A stretch of DNA of 10,612 bases from an uncultured Vogesella sp. Lineage in GTDB: Bacteria > Pseudomonadota > Gammaproteobacteria > Burkholderiales > Chromobacteriaceae. Position 1 is the first letter of the stretch. Each line of letters starts with the position of its first letter. The notes below the pieces were generated by a model that was not told the origin of the DNA, ran no database searches, and saw only the letters and a list, made by a program, of their open reading frames with translations. Positions 1 through 6,218 of the stretch are shown piece after piece. The position numbers and the translations under genes are program-made. The stretch spans positions 1 to 10,612 of the forward strand of contig CAMLGD010000107.1 in the NCBI GenBank assembly GCA_946479405.1. The letters run 5' to 3'.

Positions 1-269
1 AAAAGGATTGCGTGGTGGCCGGCCCGCTGTGCGAATCCGGCGACGTGTTCACCCAAGGTGACGGTGGCGTGGTACTGCCGCGTCCGCTGCCGGCGGCACG
101 GGTGGGCGATCTGCTGGTGTTCCACGACACCGGCGCCTACGGCGCGTCGATGTCCAGCAACTACAACACCCGCCCGCTGATCGCCGAGGTGCTGGTGGAC
201 GGCGACGCTGACCGCCTGATCCGCCGCCGCCAGACGGTGGAAGAGCTGCTGGCGCTGGAGCTGCAGTAA
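1..269 (+). CDS. lysA: Diaminopimelate decarboxylase, C-terminal end (partial)
   Basis: This is the 3' end of a gene cut by the left window edge; the frame is open from the first bases and stops at TAA 267-269. The visible part holds the CESGD motif (about nt 36-50), whose Cys completes the active site of the partner subunit in meso-diaminopimelate decarboxylase dimers. It also holds the downstream YNTRP motif typical of fold-III PLP decarboxylases. The enzyme removes CO2 from meso-diaminopimelate to give L-lysine, the last step of the DAP pathway, in the cytoplasm. About 89 residues are visible out of a family length near 410-420. The GTG at 12 is an internal Val codon, not a start. A strong intrinsic terminator follows 21 bases after the stop. 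Other fold-III decarboxylases (ornithine/arginine type) are less likely because of the CESGD context. Confidence 0.92.
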   Translation, partial: KDCVVAGPLCESGDVFTQGDGGVVLPRPLPAARVGDLLVFHDTGAYGASMSSNYNTRPLIAEVLVDGDADRLIRRRQTVEELLALELQ

Positions 270-290
270 ACGCTCCCGCCGCCATGCCAC

Positions 291-317
291 AGGCCACGCT
301 GCAGCGTGGCCTTTTTG
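291..317 (+). terminator. Intrinsic terminator of lysA
   Basis: A perfect 22-base palindrome (291-312; arms AGGCCACGCTG / CAGCGTGGCCT) runs directly into a T-run at 312-316. This is a textbook factor-independent terminator just after the lysA stop codon. Confidence 0.88.
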
Positions 318-322
318 CTGCC

Positions 323-357
323 GGCAAGGTTGGCCGCAAGCTGCGGCCAACCTTGCC
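323..357. repeat. Hairpin of two inverted GTTGGCCGCA copies
   Basis: GGCAAGGTTGGCCGCA (323-338) and its exact reverse complement (342-357) form a perfect 16-bp stem with a 3-nt AGC spacer. No T-run follows, and lysA already has its own terminator immediately upstream, so the hairpin is redundant for termination. The core decamer recurs through the window, including a second such hairpin at 2875-2910. Inverted pairs of uptake signals after genes are a known arrangement in Neisseria and Haemophilus; that this is one is inference. Confidence 0.85.
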
Positions 358-437
358 ATGATGCCCAACTGTCCCCTGCTGCACAGATGGAATAACGCGG
401 CAGACATCGGCCTGCGCTGCACTGGACCGCAAGCTGC

Positions 438-455
438 TAGCAGCAGCTGCTGCTA
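438..455. repeat. Perfect 18-bp CAG/CTG palindrome
   Basis: TAGCAGCAGCTGCTGCTA is a perfect palindrome in the gene-free stretch 270-584 upstream of hsp20. It overlaps a second palindrome, GCTGCTAGCAGC (433-444). It could be a protein-binding site or just a short CAG/CTG repeat; it lies about 50 bp upstream of the proposed hsp20 -35 box. Confidence 0.6.
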
Positions 456-470
456 CCCACCCCGCGGCGT

Positions 471-484
471 TTGCCATAGATCAA
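471..484 (+). promoter_or_regulatory. FNR/ANR-like half-conserved site
   Basis: TTGCC-ATAG-ATCAA matches 8 of the 10 defined bases of the FNR/ANR consensus TTGAT-N4-ATCAA. With the promoter proposed at 504-532, its centre lies at about -61.5, the usual class I activator position. Only one half-site is perfect, so this is tentative. Confidence 0.35.
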
Positions 485-503
485 ACCACCCCGCACCCCA
501 CTC

Positions 504-532
504 TTGAGCTACCGCCACTGCGGCACTATATC
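504..532 (+). promoter_or_regulatory. Candidate hsp20 promoter
   Basis: TTGAGC (504-509) and TATATC (527-532) are separated by 17 bases, which fits a sigma-70 promoter with four of six matches in each box. CTTGAG at 503-508 also resembles a sigma-32 -35 box, but no CCCCAT-type -10 follows, so the sigma factor is undecided. Predicted transcription start is near 539, leaving about 46 nt of leader. Confidence 0.4.
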
Positions 533-584
533 CATGGCAAGCGGCCAAAAACCGCTACAACCCACTGATGCACAAGGAGAAGCC

Positions 585-1013
585 ATGAATATCCTGCCCT
601 CCCGCAGCGGCCTGTTCGACGAACTGTTCCGCGACTTCACCAGCCCCGGTTTCTTCATCAAACCACTGCACGGCGACACCCTGCCGTCGCAGATCAAGCT
701 GGATGTAAACGAGACCGACAGCGGCTACACCGTGCTGGCAGAGATGCCGGGCGTGACCAAGGACGATATCCACGTGGAAATCGACGGCCCGCAGGTCACC
801 ATCAAGGCGGAAGTGAAACAGTTCGACAGCCAGAACAAGGACGAGCGCAGTCTGCGTAGCGAGCGCTACTACGGCATGGTGTCGCGCAGCTTCCAGCTGT
901 CGGCCGACATCGACCGCGAGCAAGCCAGCGCCAAGTACGAAAACGGGGTGCTGACGCTCACGCTGCCCAAGCGCCGTGGTGCCGCCGGTGGCACCCGGCT
1001 GCAGGTGGACTAA
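585..1013 (+). CDS. Small heat-shock protein, Hsp20/alpha-crystallin family
   Basis: A 142-residue protein; small heat-shock proteins of this type are ATP-independent cytoplasmic holdases that bind unfolding proteins and pass them to DnaK/ClpB. The alpha-crystallin domain spans roughly residues 38-130, with the MPGV segment followed by a KDDIHVEI strand and the hallmark NGVLTLTLPK motif near the end. The C-terminal LQV near the last residue is in the place of the I-x-I/V motif that joins subunits into oligomers. The start is ATG 585, with AAGGAGA at 574-580. A TTG at 504 in the same frame would give a longer product but sits inside the proposed promoter and lacks a Shine-Dalgarno sequence. 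The gene stands alone, ending before a hairpin shared with the convergent LysR gene. The family call is firm; the exact paralogue cannot be named. Confidence 0.93.
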   Translation: MNILPSRSGLFDELFRDFTSPGFFIKPLHGDTLPSQIKLDVNETDSGYTVLAEMPGVTKDDIHVEIDGPQVTIKAEVKQFDSQNKDERSLRSERYYGMVSRSFQLSADIDREQASAKYENGVLTLTLPKRRGAAGGTRLQVD

Positions 1014-1040
1014 GCCGGCAGCCTTGCCACAACGCCCTAC

Positions 1041-1067
1041 AGCCCGGCCCCATGGCCGGGCTTGTCA
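1041..1067. terminator. Hairpin between convergent hsp20 and lysR-type gene
   Basis: AGCCCGGCC (1041-1049) and GGCCGGGCT (1054-1062) form a 9-bp GC-rich stem with a CCAT loop. The following bases are only weakly T-rich (CTTGTCATT), so termination would be modest. It lies between two convergent genes and may serve both. Confidence 0.5.
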
Positions 1068-1985
1068 TTACGGCTCCGTCAACGGCAGCAACTGCGGGCG
1101 GATCACCTCGTCCAGCCAGTTCATGAACAGTTGCACCCGCCGCGGCTGGTGGCGGCGGTTGGCGTACAGCAGGCTCACCGGCATCGGCGCCGCCTGCCAT
1201 TGCGGCAATACCTCCTGCAGCTGGCCTGCGGCCAACTGTGCCGCCACCGCCACGCGTGGCAGCTGCACGATGCCCATGCCGGCCAGGCAGGCCGCCAGGT
1301 AGGCATCGGCGCTGTTTACCACCAGCTGGCCGGCCACGGCCACGAAGCAGCGCTGCCCGGCCGCATCCAGGTATTCGAAGCCATCCGGCTTGCCGCCCAG
1401 CTGCGACACGTAGTGCACCAGCCGGTGCGCGACCAGGTCATCCAGCGTCTGCGGCGTGCCGTGCACCGCCAGGTAGGCCGGGCTGGCGCAGTTGGCCAGC
1501 GCAAAGCGTCCCAGCGGCCGGCAGATCAGGCTGGCGTCGCGCACCTCCCCCACCCGCACCACGCAGTCGAAGCCTTCACGCACCAGATCGACGCGGCGGT
1601 CGGTGCTGGACAGCTCCAGCTGCAGCCCGGGATGGGCGGCGAGAAACGCCGGCAGCTGCGGCAGCACCATATTGCGGGCAATGCCGCTGGACATGTCCAC
1701 CCGCAGCCGGCCGCTGACCGCCGCCTGTTGCTGCTGGAACATGGCGCCCAGCTCGTCGAAATCCGCCAGCAGATCGCTGCTGCGCTGCAGGAACAGCTGC
1801 CCGTCCTGGGTCAGCTGCACCCGCCGTGTAGTGCGGTGCAGCAGGCGGGTGCCGAGCCGGTTTTCCAGCTGCTGCACTGCGTCCGACACCGTGGCGCGCG
1901 GCAGGCCCAGGCTTTCGCTGGCGCGGATGAAGCTGCCCAGCTCCGCCACCCGCAGGAATACGCGTATTGCGTCCAGTTGCTCCAT
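1068..1985 (-). CDS. LysR-family transcriptional regulator
   Basis: A 305-residue protein of normal LysR length. The N-terminal winged helix-turn-helix is at about residues 3-60: the segment LDAIRVFLRVAELGSF, then a recognition region with SLGLPRATVSDAVQQLE and RLLHRTTR. The C-terminal periplasmic-binding-protein-like effector domain runs from about residue 90 to the end. The sequence has the features of the large CrgA/DmlR-like LysR group (VFLRVAELGSF, RTTRRVQLT, VRVGEVRDASLICRPLG). The start is ATG 1985 because GGAG (1991-1994) sits 5 nt upstream; an in-frame GTG at 1991 would overlap that Shine-Dalgarno. It is divergent from the dehydrogenase at 2116, with a 19-bp palindrome between them, so it probably represses itself and controls that gene. 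The effector is unknown. It carries one GTTGGCCGCA copy (1227-1236). Confidence 0.93.
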   Translation of the reverse strand: MEQLDAIRVFLRVAELGSFIRASESLGLPRATVSDAVQQLENRLGTRLLHRTTRRVQLTQDGQLFLQRSSDLLADFDELGAMFQQQQAAVSGRLRVDMSSGIARNMVLPQLPAFLAAHPGLQLELSSTDRRVDLVREGFDCVVRVGEVRDASLICRPLGRFALANCASPAYLAVHGTPQTLDDLVAHRLVHYVSQLGGKPDGFEYLDAAGQRCFVAVAGQLVVNSADAYLAACLAGMGIVQLPRVAVAAQLAAGQLQEVLPQWQAAPMPVSLLYANRRHQPRRVQLFMNWLDEVIRPQLLPLTEP

Positions 1986-1996
1986 GCCCACTCCAT

Positions 1997-2015
1997 TGTC
2001 CGGATTATCCGGACA
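1997..2015. promoter_or_regulatory. Palindromic LysR-type operator
   Basis: TGTCCGGATTATCCGGACA is a perfect inverted repeat with 9-bp arms around one base, 12 bp upstream of the regulator start. On the minus strand it contains GATAAT, a good -10 box, so bound regulator would block its own promoter. Size, symmetry and position fit a LysR recognition site. Confidence 0.7.
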
Positions 2016-2115
2016 GTCTAACCAGATTCAGCCGATTTATCGCCCCGCAGCCCGGCAATAGACTGCACAGCATGACGGCAGCCGCCGTTTCCCTACTGCC
2101 AACAGGAGTCACAGC

Positions 2116-2871
2116 ATGCGCAAGATCGCCATCATCACCGGGGCCAGCCGTGGCCTGGGCCGCAATACCGCCCTGAAACTGGCTGCCCGCCACACCGACA
2201 TCATCTTCACCTACCACAGCAACCGCGCCGCCGCCGACGAGGTGGTCGCCGCCATCGAAGCGCTGGGCGGCAAGGCGCTGGCACTGCAGCTGGATGTGGG
2301 TCAGGTCGCCAGTCACGCCGGCTTTGCCGACGCCGTGCGCAGCGCACTGCGCCAGCACTGGCAGCGCGACAGCTTCGATTTCCTGATCAACAACGCCGGC
2401 ATGGGCGTGCATGCCGCCTTTGCCGACACCAGCGAGGCGCAGTTTGACCTGCTGCTGAACACCCACTTCAAGGGCATGTTCTTCCTCACCCAGGCGCTGC
2501 TGCCGCTGCTGGCCGACGGCGGCCGCATCGTCAACCTGTCCAGCGGTCTGGCTCGCTTCGCGCTGCCGGGCTATGCCGCCTACGCGGCGATGAAAGGCGC
2601 GGTGGAGGTACTGACCCGCTACCTGGCCAAGGAGCTGGGGCCGCGCGGCATTGCCGTCAACACCATCGCCCCCGGCGCCATCGCCACCGATTTTGGCGGC
2701 GGCACGGTGCGCGACAACCCGCAGGTGAATGCCTTCATCGCCAGCCAGACCGCGCTGGGCCGCGTCGGCGAGGCGGACGACATCGGCGGCGCCATCGCTG
2801 CACTGCTGTCGGACGACAGCCGCTGGGTCAACGCGCAGCGTATCGAGGTATCCGGCGGCATGATGCTGTAA
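2116..2871 (+). CDS. Short-chain dehydrogenase/reductase (SDR), classical type
   Basis: A 251-residue NAD(P)-dependent oxidoreductase of normal classical-SDR length. Visible motifs in order: the Rossmann TGASRGLG (residues 8-15), NNAG (92-95), catalytic Ser143, and the Y156-x-x-x-K160 pair in YAAMK. The NTIAPGAIATDF segment follows, and the C-terminal VSGGMML tail resembles the FabG-like group. Basic Arg12 after the first glycine region suggests NADPH preference, which is inference. Start ATG 2116 is supported by AGGAG at 2104-2108. The divergent LysR gene likely regulates it. The substrate cannot be read from the sequence; similar LysR-linked SDRs act on small carbonyl compounds. The stop is followed after 3 bases by a GTTGGCCGCA hairpin. 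Confidence 0.93.
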   Translation: MRKIAIITGASRGLGRNTALKLAARHTDIIFTYHSNRAAADEVVAAIEALGGKALALQLDVGQVASHAGFADAVRSALRQHWQRDSFDFLINNAGMGVHAAFADTSEAQFDLLLNTHFKGMFFLTQALLPLLADGGRIVNLSSGLARFALPGYAAYAAMKGAVEVLTRYLAKELGPRGIAVNTIAPGAIATDFGGGTVRDNPQVNAFIASQTALGRVGEADDIGGAIAALLSDDSRWVNAQRIEVSGGMML

Positions 2872-2874
2872 CGG

Positions 2875-2910
2875 CCAAAGGTTGGCCGCAGGCTTGCGGC
2901 CAACCTTTGG
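2875..2910. repeat. Second hairpin of inverted GTTGGCCGCA copies
   Basis: CCAAAGGTTGGCCGCA (2875-2890) and its exact reverse complement (2895-2910) form a perfect 16-bp stem with a GGCT loop, starting 3 bases after the SDR stop. No T-run follows. Only the inner 11 bp of the stem match the hairpin at 323-357; the outer arm bases differ but are still perfectly compensated, so the stem as well as the core is kept. Confidence 0.88.
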
Positions 2911-2913
2911 TGC

Positions 2914-2940
2914 AGCAGCCCCGGCCTTGCCGGCTGCTTT
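2914..2940 (+). terminator. Possible weak terminator after the SDR gene
   Basis: AGCAG (2914-2918) with CTGCT (2934-2938), and CCGG (2921-2924) with CCGG (2930-2933), form a stem interrupted by a two-base bulge, followed by only three Ts. It may end SDR transcription together with the hairpin just upstream. The rest of the gap to 3135 shows one short inverted repeat and no clear promoter. Confidence 0.3.
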
Positions 2941-3034
2941 GCCTGCCATGTATCGACGGGACACTGATTGCCGTATTGCTGCTCGTAACCCCTACCGCTG
3001 GGCAATACGCCGGCATGGGCTTGCCCGGCATATC

Positions 3035-3043
3035 GCGGCCAAC
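3035..3043 (-). repeat. Intergenic GTTGGCCGC copy
   Basis: GCGGCCAAC in the gap upstream of the transporter gene; the tenth base is G rather than the usual A (minus-strand reading). It adjoins the inverted repeat at 3043-3058. Confidence 0.7.
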
Positions 3044-3058
3044 TGTCCCGGCGGACAG
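3043..3058. promoter_or_regulatory. CTGTCC-N4-GGACAG inverted repeat upstream of the transporter
   Basis: A perfect 6-bp inverted repeat with a CGGC spacer, about 80 bp upstream of the transporter start. Its half-site TGTCC/GGACA is the same as in the LysR operator at 1997-2015, but the spacing between half-sites is 4 instead of 9. It is a candidate operator only. Confidence 0.35.
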
Positions 3059-3135
3059 GAAACTATTACCCGGCGTGACAATCAACCAGCTTAACATCTG
3101 CCAAATTGCCACCCTGACTGTCCGCCATCGCCACC

Positions 3136-4542
3136 ATGCCGTTCCGCCTGTCCCGCAGCATGCTCACGCCGCTGATCATTGCTACCGCCCTGTTCATGGA
3201 AAACATGGACGCCACCGTGATTGCCACCTCGCTGCCGGCCATCGCCGTCGATCTGGGGGTGGACCCGATTGCCCTCAAGCTGGCGCTAACCTCCTATCTG
3301 GTCAGCCTGGCGGTGTTCATCCCGCTCAGCGGCTGGATGGCCGACCGCTTCGGCGCGCGCCGCATCTTCCGCGCCGCCATCGTGGTGTTCAGTGCCGGCT
3401 CGCTGCTGTGCGCGTTCAGCGGCAGCCTGGCCGGCTTTGTGCTGGCACGCTTCATCCAGGGCATCGGCGGCGCGATGATGGTACCGGTAGGCAAGCTGGT
3501 GATCCTGCGCACCACGGCGAAAGAAGAACTGGTGCGGGCGATGAGCTATCTCACCATTCCGGCGCTGCTGGGGCCGGTGGTGGGGCCGCCGCTGGGCGGC
3601 TTCATCAGCACCTATTTTCACTGGCGCTGGATTTTCCTGATCAACCTGCCCATCGGCCTGCTGGGGCTGGTGCTGGCCGGGCGCTACATCGACAACCTGC
3701 GCGATGACAAGGTGCCGCCACTGGACTGGCTGGGCTTTGCCTTTACCGGCCTTGGCCTGTCGCTGGCCATGCTGGGGCTGGCGACCGAGGGCAAGCATAT
3801 GTTGTCGATGGGCTGGTCCACCACGCTGGCCATTGCCGGCGGCTTGCTGCTGGCGCTGTACCCGTGGCATGCCCGCCGCCGGCAACACCCGCTGCTGGAT
3901 TTGTCGCTGCTGCGGCTACCCACCTTCCACGTCAGCATTGTCGGCGGCTTTCTGTTCCGCGTCGGCATGGGCTCCACCCCGTTCCTGCTGCCGCTGATGC
4001 TGCAGCTGGGCTTTGGCCTGACACCGTTCCAGTCCGGCCTGCTCACCTGCTCCACCGCGCTGGGCGCCATGTTCATGAAGACCATTGTCAGCCGCATCCT
4101 GCAACGCTTCGGCTTTCGCCAGGTATTGCTGGTCAACAGCGTATTGTGCGGCGTGTCGTTTGCCGCCTACGGCCTGTTCGACGCCCACAGCCCGCACTGG
4201 CTGATGCTGGCCACCTTCCTGCTCGGCGGCTGCCTGCGCTCGCTGCAGTTCACCAGCCTGAACGCCATCGGCTTTGCCGACATTGCCCCCGCCGGCATGG
4301 GCCATGCCTCCACCCTGTCCAGCGTGGCGATGCAGCTGGCGTCCGGCGTGGGGGTAACGTTGGCCGCATTCGCGCTGCAGGGCGTGGCGCAGTGGCAGGG
4401 CCACACCACGCTGCAGGGCAGCGACTTCTCGTGGGCATTCCTGCTGATGGGTCTGCTGGCGATGCTGTCCACGCTGCAGTTCCGCCGCCTGCCACCGCAC
4501 GCCGGCGCACAGCTGGCGCGACCGGTGGCCAACGAGGGCTGA
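3136..4542 (+). CDS. MFS drug/H+ antiporter, DHA2-like (EmrB/QacA type)
   Basis: A 468-residue, strongly hydrophobic inner-membrane protein of the major facilitator superfamily. Near the N-terminus, MDATVIATSLPAIA is the DHA2-family signature in helix 1. GWMADRFGARR (about residues 67-77) is MFS motif A between helices 2 and 3. RFIQGIGGAMMVP follows, and GPVVGPPLGG (about 149-158) is the antiporter motif C. HWRWIFLINLPIG is usual in EmrB-like proteins. It would expel hydrophobic compounds using the proton gradient. The start ATG 3136 has no visible Shine-Dalgarno, and an in-frame TGA at 3115-3117 rules out a much longer product; Met at 3160 is the alternative and also lacks one. No HlyD-type partner is encoded nearby, so it may act alone. 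It converges on the Lrp gene with 22 bp between the stops and no hairpin. Confidence 0.92.
   Translation: MPFRLSRSMLTPLIIATALFMENMDATVIATSLPAIAVDLGVDPIALKLALTSYLVSLAVFIPLSGWMADRFGARRIFRAAIVVFSAGSLLCAFSGSLAGFVLARFIQGIGGAMMVPVGKLVILRTTAKEELVRAMSYLTIPALLGPVVGPPLGGFISTYFHWRWIFLINLPIGLLGLVLAGRYIDNLRDDKVPPLDWLGFAFTGLGLSLAMLGLATEGKHMLSMGWSTTLAIAGGLLLALYPWHARRRQHPLLDLSLLRLPTFHVSIVGGFLFRVGMGSTPFLLPLMLQLGFGLTPFQSGLLTCSTALGAMFMKTIVSRILQRFGFRQVLLVNSVLCGVSFAAYGLFDAHSPHWLMLATFLLGGCLRSLQFTSLNAIGFADIAPAGMGHASTLSSVAMQLASGVGVTLAAFALQGVAQWQGHTTLQGSDFSWAFLLMGLLAMLSTLQFRRLPPHAGAQLARPVANEG
4359..4368 (+). repeat. GTTGGCCGCA copy inside the transporter gene
   Basis: Read in frame as (G) TTG GCC GCA, giving Leu-Ala-Ala in a late transmembrane segment. 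Confidence 0.75.
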
Positions 4543-4564
4543 ACACCGACGGCACAACGCAGGA

Positions 4565-5068
4565 TCAGGACGCGGCAGGCGGCGTAGCCTGCAGCGGCAG
4601 CCGGCTGCCGGCCTTGATCTCGCGCAGCGCCAGGCTGGAGTGGATCGCCGCCACCCCCGGCAGCTGGCGCAGCACGTCCTCGACGAACTGGCTGTAATCG
4701 TCCAGCGAGCGCGCCACCACCTGCAGCAGGTAATCGGCGTTGCCGGTGATCTTGTGGCAACTCAGCACCCGTGCCTCGGCCTGCATCGCCAGCTCGAACT
4801 GGTTGGGCAGCTCGCCGCCATGCACGCCGAAGCTCACTTGCACGAAGGCCAACACGTCCAGCCCCAGCTTGCGGCGGTCGAGATTGGCCTGGTAGCCGGT
4901 AATGTAGCCGTCTTCCTCCAGCCGCTTCAGCCGCCGCCAGCACGGCGTCACACTCAGCGCCAGCTGCTCCGCCAGCGCGGTGTTGGACAGTGCGCCGTCC
5001 TGCTGCAACAGGCGCAAAATAGTCAGATCAGTATCATCCAGCGCACGGTTTGGATTTTTTTCGCTCAT
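4565..5068 (-). CDS. Lrp/AsnC-family transcriptional regulator
   Basis: A 167-residue protein of typical Lrp length. The N-terminal helix-turn-helix is at residues 11-60: DDTDLTILRLLQQDGALSNT, then LALSVTPCWRRLKRLEEDGYI. The C-terminal RAM ligand-binding and oligomerisation domain is at about residues 65-145, with the GNADYLL segment typical of the family. Start ATG 5068 is chosen because the family begins there; the frame runs further upstream to 5197 but that part has no family resemblance and crosses the operator. No strong Shine-Dalgarno is visible. It is divergent from the amidohydrolase at 5187 and shares a palindromic control region with it. It is probably a local feast/famine-type regulator sensing an amino acid or amine; the ligand is unknown. 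Confidence 0.94.
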   Translation of the reverse strand: MSEKNPNRALDDTDLTILRLLQQDGALSNTALAEQLALSVTPCWRRLKRLEEDGYITGYQANLDRRKLGLDVLAFVQVSFGVHGGELPNQFELAMQAEARVLSCHKITGNADYLLQVVARSLDDYSQFVEDVLRQLPGVAAIHSSLALREIKAGSRLPLQATPPAAS

Positions 5069-5079
5069 TGCAGCCAACT

Positions 5080-5098
5080 TTGAGAAAAACATTCTCAA
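5080..5098. promoter_or_regulatory. Palindromic operator between lrp-type gene and amidohydrolase
   Basis: TTGAGAAAAACATTCTCAA has perfect 7-bp arms around a 5-base A-rich centre, in an otherwise GC-rich region, 12 bp upstream of the regulator start. AT-rich palindromes of this length are usual Lrp/AsnC sites. The intergenic span is only 118 bp, so one site could serve both genes. Confidence 0.68.
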
Positions 5099-5186
5099 TA
5101 CTAGCCAGCCACGGCGCCAAATGGCAAAGCAATTCCCGCCGCCAGCGCCGATACTGAGCCATCTCCCAGCCCGGACGACCCGCACC

Positions 5187-6215
5187 ATGCTCACCATCTA
5201 CAGCGACACCCACCGCCTGCACCACGGCTCCGAACTCAAGGACGGCGTACTGATGCCGTGTTTCGAAATGCCCAGCCGCGCCGACACCGTGCTCAACCGC
5301 GTGCTACAGCAGCAGCTGGGCGAGGTCATCGCCCCGCACAGCTTCGGCGTCGAGCACTACGCCGGCGCGCACAGCCTGCGCTACCTCAGCTTCTTGCAGA
5401 ACGCGTGGCAGGAATGGCGCGCCAGCGGCCGCGAACACGATGCGCTGCCGCTGGTGTGGCCGGTGCGCGATCTGCGCAGCGACCTGGAGCCGGAATTCAT
5501 CGACGGCAAGCTGGGCTTCTACGCCATGGACGCCGGCGTGGCGATCACCGCCGGCACCTGGCAGGCGGTGAAGACCAGCGCCGACCTGGCGCTGACCGGC
5601 ATGCAGCTGATCCAGGGCGGCGAGCGTGCCGCCTTCGCGCTGTGCCGCCCGCCCGGCCACCACGCCGCGCATGAATACATGGGCGGTTACTGCTACCTGA
5701 ACAACGCCGCCATTGCCGCCCAGCATGCGCGCAATCACGGCGCCAGACGGGTGGCGGTGCTGGACGTGGACTACCACCACGGCAACGGCACGCAGAGCAT
5801 CTTCTACCAGCGCGACGACGTGCTGTTCCTGTCGCTGCATGGCGACCCGAAAAACAGCTACCCCTACTTTTCCGGCCACCGCGACGAACTGGGCGCCGGC
5901 GATGGTTTCGGCTACAACCTCAACCTGCCGCTGCCGCACGGCACCGACTGGCAAGGCTACAGTGCCGCGCTGCACAAGGCCTGCCAGCACATTGCCGGCT
6001 ACGCACCGGACGTGCTGGTGGTATCGCTGGGGGTGGATACCTTCAAGGACGACCCGATCAGCAGCTTCCGCCTGGAAAACGACGACTACCTGCGCATCGG
6101 CCAGATGCTGGCCAGGCTGGGACTGCCGGTGCTGTTCGTGCTGGAAGGCGGCTACATGGTGGACGACATCGGCGTCAACGCAGTGAACGTGCTGCAGGGC
6201 TTCGAAGGGGCATGA
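5187..6215 (+). CDS. Histone deacetylase-fold amidohydrolase, acetylpolyamine amidohydrolase-like
   Basis: A 342-residue zinc hydrolase of the arginase/deacetylase fold. Active-site residues can be placed: the His158-His159 pair in RPPGHHA, Asp193, zinc ligands Asp195 and His197 in DVDYHHGNGTQ, zinc ligand Asp284 in GVDTFKDDP, and the transition-state Tyr323 in EGGY. The opening MLTIYSDTHRLHHG with an early MPCFEMPSRADTVL segment, and length near 340, resemble bacterial acetylpolyamine amidohydrolases (Pseudomonas AphA/AphB type). These remove acetyl groups from acetylputrescine or acetylcadaverine and so feed polyamine catabolism. AcuC-like acetoin-utilisation deacetylases are the main alternative. 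Start ATG 5187 follows family alignment; ATG 5121 would add 22 residues of unrelated sequence, and neither has a clear Shine-Dalgarno. The divergent Lrp regulator is its likely controller. It ends 3 bp before the convergent next gene's stop. Confidence 0.9.
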   Translation: MLTIYSDTHRLHHGSELKDGVLMPCFEMPSRADTVLNRVLQQQLGEVIAPHSFGVEHYAGAHSLRYLSFLQNAWQEWRASGREHDALPLVWPVRDLRSDLEPEFIDGKLGFYAMDAGVAITAGTWQAVKTSADLALTGMQLIQGGERAAFALCRPPGHHAAHEYMGGYCYLNNAAIAAQHARNHGARRVAVLDVDYHHGNGTQSIFYQRDDVLFLSLHGDPKNSYPYFSGHRDELGAGDGFGYNLNLPLPHGTDWQGYSAALHKACQHIAGYAPDVLVVSLGVDTFKDDPISSFRLENDDYLRIGQMLARLGLPVLFVLEGGYMVDDIGVNAVNVLQGFEGA

Positions 6216-6218
6216 GCC

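Noticed and set aside
541..548. GCGGCCAA upstream of hsp20 as another decamer copy
   Set aside because: Matches only 8 of the core 9 bases and is followed by A, not C; not counted.
504..584. Upstream TTG start for hsp20
   Set aside because: Overlaps the proposed promoter, no Shine-Dalgarno; ATG 585 has a good one.
1062..2021. Long plus-strand ORF of 319 codons opposite the LysR gene
   Set aside because: Gln/His/Ala/Arg-rich shadow of the real minus-strand gene; no family features.
2875..2910. Treating the SDR-distal hairpin as a standard intrinsic terminator
   Set aside because: Strong stem but no T-run on either strand; kept as a repeat with possible secondary role.
2005..2964. Long minus-strand ORF of 319 codons opposite the SDR gene
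   Set aside because: Low-complexity shadow frame; the SDR on the other strand has all catalytic motifs and a Shine-Dalgarno.
4543..4564. Terminator between the transporter and Lrp genes
   Set aside because: Only 22 bp and no hairpin visible.
5069..5197. N-terminal extension of the Lrp-type regulator
   Set aside because: No resemblance to the family and crosses the palindromic operator.
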